NCBI GenBank assembly: GCA_937910685.1
Contig: CALEMP010000087.1
Location: 1 to 34,073 of the forward strand
DNA from: an uncultured bacterium
Lineage (GTDB): Bacteria > Planctomycetota > UBA1135 > GCA-002686595
Reading direction: 5' to 3'
Length of the DNA: 34,073 nt
The position numbers and the translations under genes were made by a program. Numbering within the stretch: position 1 is the first letter of the stretch; each line of letters starts with the position of its first letter. The notes under the pieces are model-generated. The model ran no database searches, was not told the origin of the DNA, and was given only the letters and a program-made list of their open reading frames with translations. Below are positions 1-5,987 of the stretch, one piece after another.

Positions 1-115
1 GGGTTGCCGAACAGAGGAGCAGCAGCAGGGCCGCTGCCATTGGGCGTCCTAGGCGTCTGCTGGGGGAAGGTGAGTGTTGCGAAGGGGAACAGGTCTCGTA
101 GGTGGTTCGTTTCAT
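1..115 (-). CDS. Secreted protein, N-terminal fragment (runs off left edge)
   Basis: The reverse strand from the ATG at 115 is open to the window edge (38 codons visible). It begins MKRTTYETCSPSQ and, after a basic stretch, reaches MAAALLLLLCSAT, which looks like the hydrophobic core of a signal peptide or lipoprotein signal with an unusually long n-region. The first five residues, MKRTT, are the same as in the gene starting at 2262, because the 325-bp repeat upstream of both genes runs through the start codon. After MKRTT the two proteins differ completely. The function cannot be read from this fragment. It is probably another exported product of the same cassette-like locus. Confidence 0.6.
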   Translation of the reverse strand, partial: MKRTTYETCSPSQHSPSPSRRLGRPMAAALLLLLCSAT

Positions 116-426
116 GGTATTCGTTCAAAGGTGATGGGTGAGTGAGTGCACCCTTGGGTCTCGAGTCCGGGCGAATGCTCGGGTCGGGGGGTGCGGTTCC
201 ATGGTGGGGTGGGTGGCTCGCAAATTTAGGGTTGAGCGCTGCGGATGTTTCACTTGTGGTCTCGGGAACGGTTTCAAGTGGTTTCCTGTGAAGGACTTCG
301 GTGCGCTTGGATTTCTTCTTGCGCGGAACGAGCTGCTGCGGGCAGGGTGGCGAAACCGCAGTTATCAGGATAGGTGGAGCCGCATTTTCGACCTTTGCGA
401 GGTTGGCGCTTGTGGATAACTCACCC
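102..426. repeat. Direct repeat R1, copy a (325 bp)
   Basis: This stretch matches 2249-2573 base for base by eye, at a constant offset of 2147. On the minus strand it is the upstream region plus the first 14 nt of the gene that begins at 115. Reading toward the gene it contains TTATCCACA (411-419 as its complement), a perfect consensus DnaA box. I see no convincing open frame that belongs to it. The best reading is a shared leader or promoter segment copied together with neighbouring genes. Confidence 0.9.
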
Positions 427-444
427 TGCCGCTCGTGCCGCTAG

Positions 445-517
445 GAGAGTCGAGCAGGACACCCTGGGGAGCGAGGCAGGCGGAAAGTGGCAGCAGTGTG
501 AGGGTGAGGTAGCGCAT
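445..517 (-). pseudogene. Truncated copy of the HExxH lipoprotein gene
   Basis: The reverse strand from ATG 517 reads MRYLTLTLLPLSACLAPQG, nearly identical to the start of the complete gene at 1243. Similarity stops after about 25 codons, close to 445. The frame then runs on into unrelated sequence of repeat R1, so the peptidase body is missing. The signal peptide and lipobox (LSAC) survive, but the HELVH catalytic helix does not. It lies in R2 copy a. I read it as a remnant left by recombination; a short chimeric peptide could still be made. Confidence 0.7.
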
Positions 518-582
518 GATTGAACGGTGTAAGGGGCGAGCCCTCACGGTTGATGACCCGCCCACACTAAATAGGTAAGAGA

Positions 583-663
583 TCAGTTCGAGTAGTTGAA
601 GCTGTAGCCAGTACCGACCGGACCTTCGAGACGGTCCGTCGTGTACTTCGACGTGCCATCGTT
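583..663 (-). pseudogene. C-terminal remnant of an exported-protein paralogue
   Basis: The reverse strand here encodes NDGTSKYTTDRLEGPVG, then TGYSFNYSN and a stop at 583-585. The complete protein at 1309-2262 ends almost the same way (NEGSSKYTT..., GAGYSFNYSN). No homology continues upstream of about 663, where the sequence becomes the 3' end of the peptidase-like gene in another frame. So only about 26 C-terminal codons of a paralogue are left. The differences from the intact gene (NDGT for NEGS, T for A) suggest it derives from a diverged paralogue rather than a fresh copy. Confidence 0.7.
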
Positions 664-1243
664 ACCGCCCCTCCGCGACCCCGGCAGCGCGCAAGTAGTC
701 CATCGGAGAGGCATTTTCGCGCAGCAGTACGCGCAGCTTCTCGAACCCGAGACGGCGCACGAGGTCGAAGCCCGCACGGGTGAGGCTCTGGCGCTCTTCA
801 CGCGAAAGGTACGACCATCCTGCGCCAGTCACCGCGAGGCGTCGCGGGTCGACGCTCATGGTTCCAATCTCGATGTTCTGGGCGATGCGCCCTTCCAGTC
901 CGCCCATTAGGTCGCAGGCGATCCAGTCTGCCAGCCCCTCTTCAATGAAGTGAGGGAGACCAGCGTACGGTGATTCGTCGATGTACCAATGCACCAGCTC
1001 GTGAGCGACGAAGAAGTCGAATTCATCCTGAGCTTCTCTAGCAAGGACGATGTGATCCTGGTGGCAGCTTGCGCGAGCGCCACTCGGCAGAGTCGCAGCG
1101 TCTTCGAGTACGAGGATCGGAAGGTCGGTGCGAGTCGATTCGAGCGTTTCCCGCACTAAGGGCGCGAGCGGAGAGTCGAGCATGACACCCTGGGGAGCGA
1201 GGCAGGCGGAAAGTGGCAGCAGTGTGAGGATGAGGTAGCGCAT
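662..1243 (-). CDS. Putative zinc-metallopeptidase-like lipoprotein (HELVH)
   Basis: A 193-residue protein counted from the ATG at 1243. It starts with a short signal peptide and lipobox (LLPLSAC, Cys14), so it is probably membrane-anchored. Residues 81-85 are HELVH, an HExxH zinc motif on a predicted helix. EEGLADW follows at 101-107 and could supply the third, glutamate ligand as in gluzincins. I cannot place it in a named peptidase family. A GTG at 1291 would add 16 residues, but they would precede the signal peptide, so I chose 1243. Neither start has a clear Shine-Dalgarno site. It lies downstream of the exported-protein gene (stop at 1309) and may be co-transcribed. Its stop (662-664) sits exactly at the edge of repeat R2a, so the C terminus may have been cut by recombination. 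Confidence 0.75.
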   Translation of the reverse strand: MRYLILTLLPLSACLAPQGVMLDSPLAPLVRETLESTRTDLPILVLEDAATLPSGARASCHQDHIVLAREAQDEFDFFVAHELVHWYIDESPYAGLPHFIEEGLADWIACDLMGGLEGRIAQNIEIGTMSVDPRRLAVTGAGWSYLSREERQSLTRAGFDLVRRLGFEKLRVLLRENASPMDYLRAAGVAEGR

Positions 1244-1389
1244 GATTGAACGGTGTAAGGGGCGAGCCATCACGGTTGATGACCCGCCCACACTAAATAG
1301 GTAAGAGATCAGTTCGAGTAGTTGAAGCTGTAGCCGGCACCGACCGGACCTTCGAGACGGTCCGTCGTGTACTTCGACGATCCCTCGTT
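1171..1389. repeat. Direct repeat R2, copy b (about 219 bp)
   Basis: Partner of 445-663. This copy lies inside intact genes: it holds the last 26 or so codons of the exported protein (stop at 1309), the gap, and the first 25 codons of the HELVH lipoprotein (ATG at 1243). It is therefore likely the ancestral arrangement, and copy a the rearranged one. Confidence 0.9.
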
Positions 1390-2262
1390 GGAGTAGGTGA
1401 CGCCAGGCAAGAAGCCGTAGTCGAACGCACTCAGCGGGATGACCATTTCCACAACGTCCCAGGTTCCGATCTGGTAGTTGATCGTGTTGAAGCCCGAAAC
1501 GAGGTCGGCACTGAACGCGCCGCTGTTGAAGTTGAATCTGTAGTTCTCGAACTTCCCAGGCATCGAAGTCGTGACACGGCCACCGGCGAGGTTGGACTCC
1601 ATCGTAGTGAAGGACATCACCTCGACGGTCGACGGAACCGGAGTACCGACGCCACCTGCGATGATGGGAGCGATCAGGGCCTCGGCCTCCGCGTAGCTGC
1701 TTGCGGTCACCACGAAGCTGTAGGTCAGGTTGTTGGCATCGGCGTCATCGCTTGGCGTGATAGGCGCCCCGTAGATGAGGAACTCGCGGGAGTTGGACAG
1801 ACCGGCGGTGAAGTTCAGCTGTCCGCTGAACGGATTGAACATGCGGTTGTCGTCTTCGGGCTCCGGATCCGGCTTAGGGCAGTCCACGAGTTTACCTTCC
1901 CAGCGCACCGAACCTGCGGGCACCTGACCGGAAGCTGTGCCGGAACCGTCCGTCTCCATAGTATCCGAGCTGATCTCCGCGCCGGTCGCGTCGATCCAAG
2001 TGACCTTGAGACACTTGCTGGCGTTCGCTGTGCCGCCGTCGATCTCAAACTCACCGATGGTAGCGGAGGCCTTCCAGGAAACCGGCGGGCTGAACGGAAC
2101 TTTAATATCACCTTCGGCTGAGGCATGACCCGCAGCTGTACAGGCGGCGATGCCGAGGCAGCCGACGACGGAGAGGACACCGAGCGTCCCGCGTTGGGTA
2201 TGGTTGCTCTTGCGCCTGGATTGGGCGAGGGGGCTTCGGGACTGGTGAGTGGTTCGTTTCAT
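1309..2262 (-). CDS. Exported protein of unknown function, probable lipoprotein
   Basis: A 317-residue protein from ATG 2262. It has a long basic n-region of about 27 residues (MKRTTHQSRSPLAQSRRKSN...), then a hydrophobic stretch ending in GIAACTAAG. IAAC is an acceptable lipobox (Cys41), but ordinary signal cleavage is also possible. The mature part is acidic and rich in Ser, Thr, Gly and Asn, with a PKPDPEPEDDN linker near residues 129-139, and looks like an extracellular beta-rich protein. I recognise no family. The last 26 or so residues (SKYTTDRLEG..., YSFNYSN) recur as a remnant at 583-663. The 325-bp upstream region is shared with the gene starting at 115. The HELVH lipoprotein gene follows on the same strand. 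Confidence 0.75.
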   Translation of the reverse strand: MKRTTHQSRSPLAQSRRKSNHTQRGTLGVLSVVGCLGIAACTAAGHASAEGDIKVPFSPPVSWKASATIGEFEIDGGTANASKCLKVTWIDATGAEISSDTMETDGSGTASGQVPAGSVRWEGKLVDCPKPDPEPEDDNRMFNPFSGQLNFTAGLSNSREFLIYGAPITPSDDADANNLTYSFVVTASSYAEAEALIAPIIAGGVGTPVPSTVEVMSFTTMESNLAGGRVTTSMPGKFENYRFNFNSGAFSADLVSGFNTINYQIGTWDVVEMVIPLSAFDYGFLPGVTYSNEGSSKYTTDRLEGPVGAGYSFNYSN

Positions 2263-2573
2263 GGTATTCGTTCAAAGGTGATGGGTGAGTGAGTGCACCC
2301 TTGGGTCTCGAGTCCGGGCGAATGCTCGGGTCGGGGGGTGCGGTTCCATGGTGGGGTGGGTGGCTCGCAAATTTAGGGTTGAGCGCTGCGGATGTTTCAC
2401 TTGTGGTCTCGGGAACGGTTTCAAGTGGTTTCCTGTGAAGGACTTCGGTGCGCTTGGATTTCTTCTTGCGCGGAACGAGCTGCTGCGGGCAGGGTGGCGA
2501 AACCGCAGTTATCAGGATAGGTGGAGCCGCATTTTCGACCTTTGCGAGGTTGGCGCTTGTGGATAACTCACCC
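2249..2573. repeat. Direct repeat R1, copy b (325 bp)
   Basis: Identical by eye to 102-426. It is the upstream region of the 317-residue exported protein and includes its first 14 coding nt. The DnaA-box-like TTATCCACA lies on the minus strand at 2558-2566. I did not find a convincing -35/-10 pair, so its role as promoter is inferred from its position in front of two different genes. Confidence 0.9.
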
Positions 2574-2999
2574 CTTGAACAGGGTGAATCGAACGGGCCG
2601 GTGGTTGCTGATGGGGGCATTAGGTGGTGGTTACCGAGTATGCGGTGAGATGAATCAAAGGTGGAGGCGCAGCACTCGCAGTCCACAGGATGCGCCCGAC
2701 GGCGGCGACCAGGTCCCGTCCATTGCCGCCCTGTGGCAGTACGGCGAGGAGGGCTCCCTTCCAGTCCTGGGCAGGGCAGCAACGATGACGAAAAGGGCTG
2801 CGCCTATGGGCTGAGGCAGCCGGGCTCCTGGAATACTGACCGGCGGGGGGAGGCGCCTGAGGGCTGCTCTGGATTCGCTGTAAACCCTGGCCTTTGAATG
2901 ACTTGGGCCTCGTGGGGGTGTGGATCACCCTCCCCGCGCCTTCCCCATTTGGCCCCGAAGGGCCTGAAACTGGGATCCGAAGCCGTATCCTTGGGGTCC
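2574..2999. other. Intergenic region between divergent genes
   Basis: About 425 bp between the R1b leader (minus-strand gene) and the methyltransferase start. Several frames are open because of the high G+C content, but none has a recognisable product or a start with a ribosome site. I looked for RNase P, SRP and tmRNA signatures and saw none. It must hold the promoter for the methyltransferase, but no clear boxes are visible. Confidence 0.5.
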
Positions 3000-3890
3000 A
3001 TGGGCACAACAGACCTAACTCTCCTGGACGGAGGCACCGGAACCGAGTTGCGCGCGCGGGGGGTCGAGGTCCCCTGTCATCGAACCTCGATCTGGTCAGC
3101 GCGGGCGCTGATCGAAGCTCCGGACGAAGTTGTCGCTGTCCATCGGGCATTCATCGAGGCGGGGGCCCAAGTGATCACCGCCTGCAACTATGCGGTGACC
3201 CCAACCCTGCTGGAACGGGAGGGCATGGGCCAGCGCGTGGAAGAGTTGACCGAGTTGGCCCTGACCCTTGCCGAGCGCGCGCGGGAAGAATCCACCCAGG
3301 AGGTGCGCATCGCCGCGTCCTTGCCGCCCCTGGATACCAGCTACCGGGCGGACTTGGTGCCCGATGAATCAGCGTTGCGCGAACAGTACAGCCGAATCGC
3401 TCAAGTCATCGGCCCCCGGGCCGACTTGATTCTCTGCGAGACCATGTCCCTGGGCCGCGAAGCGGCAGTGGCGGCAGAGGTCGCCCTCGAAACAGACTCG
3501 GAGGTTTGGCTCAGTTGGACCCTGCAGGGAAACCGCGCGGGCATTCTCTCGGGCGGCGAAACCCTGGCCGAAGCATTTGCCCTCGCGGCGCATCTCCCCG
3601 TGCATGCCTACCTGGTGAATTGCTGCGCCGCTAACTTGATCACCGACGCGATCCCGCGCCTTGTGAATCTCACCGATCGGCCCGTGGGAGGCTATGCGAA
3701 TGCGGTGGATGCCCTCGTGGGGGAGTTTAATCCCCTTGACCCCGAGAGCACCCCCGGGCGCCCTCTGGATCCGGTGGCCTATGCGGATGCGGTGGAGAAT
3801 TGGATCGCCGCCGGCGCCACCCTGGTGGGAGGTTGCTGTCACACGGGGCCCGCGCATCTGGACGAGGTGCGGCGCAGGCTTCAAGGGTGA
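3000..3890 (+). CDS. Homocysteine S-methyltransferase family protein
   Basis: A 296-residue TIM-barrel enzyme that would transfer a methyl group from a donor such as betaine, dimethylsulfonium compounds or S-methylmethionine to homocysteine, giving methionine in the cytoplasm. The N terminus has the family motif LLDGGTGTEL. The zinc ligands are visible as NCCA (Cys208/209) and GGCCHT (Cys279/280). The length fits single-domain members (about 300). The frame is open upstream to 2898, but those residues do not look like protein, and ATG 3000 sits just before the LLDGGTG strand. It is an isolated gene with no cobalamin or folate domains, so it is not a full MetH. The methyl donor cannot be told from sequence. 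Confidence 0.9.
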   Translation: MGTTDLTLLDGGTGTELRARGVEVPCHRTSIWSARALIEAPDEVVAVHRAFIEAGAQVITACNYAVTPTLLEREGMGQRVEELTELALTLAERAREESTQEVRIAASLPPLDTSYRADLVPDESALREQYSRIAQVIGPRADLILCETMSLGREAAVAAEVALETDSEVWLSWTLQGNRAGILSGGETLAEAFALAAHLPVHAYLVNCCAANLITDAIPRLVNLTDRPVGGYANAVDALVGEFNPLDPESTPGRPLDPVAYADAVENWIAAGATLVGGCCHTGPAHLDEVRRRLQG

Positions 3891-3970
3891 AGAGCCGGAA
3901 TCCACGCGCACGGCCAGCCTGTCGGGCCTGATCGGGGAAGGGGGGCAGACGGCCGTACGGGGGAGTTCAA

Positions 3971-4002
3971 GGCCCTAGCCCCTGCCCTGGGCCCATAGGG
4001 CT
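3971..4002 (+). terminator. Possible hairpin downstream of the methyltransferase
   Basis: GCCCTA (3972-3977) and TAGGGC (3996-4001) can pair around an 18-nt G+C-rich loop, about 80 bp after the stop codon. There is no clear T-run, so this is a weak terminator candidate. Confidence 0.25.
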
Positions 4003-4115
4003 CTCGCCTAATTTCCCGGGACGCCCCCCTTTGGTTGCCATCCCTTTGGACTAGACTGTGCGGCCGTCCCATGAGGGACAGGACCGAAACCAACAACTTC
4101 CAACCCCCCAGAACC

Positions 4116-4577
4116 ATGATCGATACCGGAGCCCAGGCCCCCGATTTCGAGCTGGAAAGTCACCTGGACACCACGGTCAAGCTCTCGAGCTTCCAAGGTT
4201 CCAAGAACGTCCTGCTCGTGTTTTATCCTTTGGATTTCACGCCCACATGAAGCATTGAAATCCCGGGACTCGAAGCGCTTAAAGAGCGTTTCGAGGACTG
4301 TGATACCCAGGTCTTGGGTATCAGCGTTGACAGCAAGTTTTGCCACAAGGCGTGGGCGAAGTCGTTTGACGGCATCACCTACCCCCTCTTGGCCGACTTC
4401 CATCCCAAAGGGGGCGTGGCATCTGCCTACGGCCTTATGCTCGACGATAAGGGCATCACCGATCGCGCCACAGTGCTGATCGGTAAGGATGGTACGGTCA
4501 AATGGGCCGAGTCCGCCGGTGTCGGCGGCGAGCGCAACCCGGGCGATTTGCTCGGCAAGTGCAAGGAGCTTGGCTGA
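4116..4577 (+). CDS. AhpE-type peroxiredoxin with in-frame TGA (probable selenocysteine) at the catalytic position
   Basis: The protein is 153 residues if TGA at 4248-4250 is read as selenocysteine. It would reduce hydroperoxides in the cytoplasm. The thioredoxin fold starts with GAQAPDFEL, and NVLLVFYPLDFTPT leads into position 45. The universal peroxiredoxin motif PxxxTxxC is present as P38, T42 and TGA45, with the active-site Arg at 117 (DRATVLIG). Length, Cys45 and Arg position match what I recall of mycobacterial AhpE. The frame continues cleanly after TGA (SIEIPGLEALKERF, then LGISVDSKFCHKAW) to the TAA-less stop TGA at 4575-4577. Cys76 and Cys149 could act as resolving thiols. A strong hairpin begins 18 nt after the TGA. 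Alternatives are a sequencing error or a nonsense mutation of TGC/TGT. I see no Sec machinery genes in this window. Confidence 0.8.
4269..4295 (+). promoter_or_regulatory. Candidate bacterial SECIS hairpin
   Basis: CTCGAAGCGC (4269-4278) pairs with GCGTTTCGAG (4286-4295) over 10 bp with a single G-U pair. An extra T-A pair (4279/4285) leaves a 5-nt loop, TAAAG. The stem begins 18 nt after the in-frame TGA and the loop lies about 29 nt after it, inside the range known for bacterial SECIS elements. The usual guanine in the first two loop positions is absent; the only loop G is at the end. The hairpin codes for LEALKERFE, so it is compatible with a normal protein helix. Confidence 0.55.
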
Positions 4578-4625
4578 AAACGGTGCGGGGGCCATTGTGC
4601 TCCCGACCGTAAGTCAACCAACCAA

Positions 4626-4666
4626 GGCCGGCGGCCACGAATCCAATGGGTTCGTGGCCGCCGGTT
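4626..4666 (+). terminator. Strong hairpin, likely intrinsic terminator
   Basis: CCGGCGGCCACGAA (4628-4641) pairs perfectly with TTCGTGGCCGCCGG (4651-4664). Three more pairs inside (one G-U) give about 17 bp with a 3-nt loop. It lies about 50 bp after the peroxiredoxin stop. The tail TTGTTCGT is only moderately T-rich, so termination is likely but not certain. Confidence 0.65.
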
Positions 4667-4860
4667 GTTCGTAGGTAGGAATCCCGATGAGAAGTCTGCG
4701 GGCCCTGCGGGTCGATGCCCGGGAGGGCCCCAAACGCCACAGAGAAGGCACAAATGTCGGTTATTTCAGCTTAATGATGCCTAGATTCATCGAGATGCCT
4801 TACTGTAGGTACCTTGAGGGTCACCCTCCATAAAGTCCATTCGTGTTCAGCCAAGTCCCC

Positions 4861-5244
4861 ATGCAAAGATTCAAGTCCAACCAATCCTGTCTTCAATCGC
4901 ACGTGCGCACGGCCCTCGCCCTTTCTGTGCTGCTCTTGCTTCCTTCCTGCCTTGTCTCGGGCAAAAGTGAAGTTTCCTACACAGGCTCGCGGGTCACCGC
5001 AGAAACCCTCGCTCTGGTGGAGGCCGGCGAGAGCGAGGCTTTCACTTTGGAGGTTCTTGGCGAGCCGACTGCTCGCATTGAACGCAAGGATGGTTCGTGG
5101 GTTTGGCGTTGGGACTACGCGATGGTCACGGACAACGCGGGCGGAGTCTTTCTGCTGATCGCGACCAAAAGCAAGACCAGTGTAGAGCGCAGCACCTATG
5201 TGGTTTTGGAAGATGGCGTCGTGATGAAGGCCTGGCAGGACTGA
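4861..5244 (+). CDS. Small BamE/SmpA-like lipoprotein
   Basis: A 127-residue protein. After about 16 residues it has a hydrophobic core (ALALSVLLLLPSC) ending in a lipobox-like Cys30. The mature part has the pattern of BamE/SmpA-type folds: a leading segment with LEVLGEPTARIERKDGS, then WVWRWDY, and a final strand around LEDGVVMKAWQD. In Proteobacteria BamE is part of the outer-membrane assembly complex; here only the fold resemblance can be claimed. A GTG at 4843 could add six residues, but ATG 4861 leaves a normal signal peptide. It stands alone between the peroxiredoxin terminator and a convergent gene. Confidence 0.65.
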   Translation: MQRFKSNQSCLQSHVRTALALSVLLLLPSCLVSGKSEVSYTGSRVTAETLALVEAGESEAFTLEVLGEPTARIERKDGSWVWRWDYAMVTDNAGGVFLLIATKSKTSVERSTYVVLEDGVVMKAWQD

Positions 5245-5263
5245 GGGCTATTCCCCTGGACCC

Positions 5264-5800
5264 CTAACCAAAGCATGGGGTCCAATTGGCGATTCGTGCC
5301 ATGTAGGCCTTGCGGTAGGGCAGAGGTGACGCGTTGTGCTTGGCGCAGAAGGCGAGGGCGGCGTGTTCGTTCAGCTTGAGGTCTTGCATCACGGCCAAGA
5401 CGCGGGGCGTGATCAGGGGCGGCTTACCCTTGAGGAGAGTTTTCTGATCCCGGTTTGTGAGGTCTCCCAGTGCGCGGTTGATCGCCCGGTCGAGTGCCTT
5501 CTTCGTGGTCTTTTCTGGTTCGATGCCGGGCTTGATGGGGGCAAATGCTTCAATGATGTGATGCGGAAGGATGCTCAGGAGCTCGGCCATCTCGTGCAGT
5601 AGGTAACGCCGTTTGAGCACGTCCCGCACATAGGGCACAAGGGCCACTGGAACCAAATGCCCATCAACCCAGTCCCTGCGATCCTCCCCGTTGAGCAAGA
5701 GGAGAAACGATGCGCTGCGTAGGGCATTGAGGCGCACGCGGGCGGTTGTGGCCGCGCGGGTGTTGGGGATTGTGTTTTTGATTGGGCGGGTGCTGTTCAT
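5264..5800 (-). CDS. Hypothetical protein
   Basis: A 178-residue protein of no family I recognise. It begins MNSTRPIKNTIPNTRAATTA, a Thr/Asn-rich basic segment, followed by a helical-looking body with many Leu, Arg and Glu residues (VRDVLKRRYLLHEMAELLSI) and a basic middle (KKALDRAINRALGDLTNRDQ). It has no signal peptide or membrane segment. The start at 5800 is favoured by AGGAG 10 nt upstream, one of the better ribosome sites in the window; upstream in-frame starts lie in non-coding-looking sequence. It lies downstream of the histidine kinase on the same strand, but a hairpin at the kinase stop suggests separate transcription. Confidence 0.6.
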   Translation of the reverse strand: MNSTRPIKNTIPNTRAATTARVRLNALRSASFLLLLNGEDRRDWVDGHLVPVALVPYVRDVLKRRYLLHEMAELLSILPHHIIEAFAPIKPGIEPEKTTKKALDRAINRALGDLTNRDQKTLLKGKPPLITPRVLAVMQDLKLNEHAALAFCAKHNASPLPYRKAYMARIANWTPCFG

Positions 5801-5963
5801 GGTGATTGCTCTCCTGACAGGGAGAGATCGAATCATGGGCCCTGAGGTTTCTGAAAAAACCCAATAAGTTAGTTGCCCACAGCTTGTCCACCGAGAATTT
5901 TGGTGCACCGATCAGGCACGGAGTCTGAGAACGGGGACGGTTCCTCGCCCTAGGCCCAGAAAA

Positions 5964-5987
5964 GGGGTCCGCGCAAAAAAGGGACCC
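5964..5987 (-). terminator. Probable intrinsic terminator of the two-component operon
   Basis: Read on the minus strand, GGGTCC (5987-5982) pairs with GGACCC (5970-5965) around an 11-nt loop that includes six T, followed by CTTTTCTG. The stem overlaps the first base of the kinase stop codon (TAG, 5989-5987). Confidence 0.5.

Larger units (their letters stand above)
445..663. repeat. Direct repeat R2, copy a (about 219 bp)
   Basis: It matches 1171-1389 at a constant offset of 726, with 8 mismatches that I can count, 3 of them in the last 10 bases. On the minus strand R2 covers the last codons of the exported-protein gene, the short intergenic gap, and the first codons of the peptidase-like lipoprotein gene. 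In this copy both gene parts are remnants. R2a and R2b flank the body of the peptidase gene, so recombination between them would remove 726 bp. Confidence 0.9.

Noticed and set aside
138..419. A 93-codon plus-strand frame that occurs identically at 2285-2566
   Set aside because: The identity only reflects repeat R1. The predicted peptide is Cys/Gly/Trp-rich with no fold signal, and the region is the leader of minus-strand genes.
2620..3150. Long minus-strand frame opposite the start of the methyltransferase gene
   Set aside because: High-G+C shadow. It overlaps the methyltransferase start and shows no family pattern or ribosome site.
4248..4250. Reading the peroxiredoxin as a frameshifted or dead gene
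   Set aside because: There is no frameshift: the frame is continuous through the TGA, and all other key residues are kept. A simple sequencing error remains possible and is stated with the finding.
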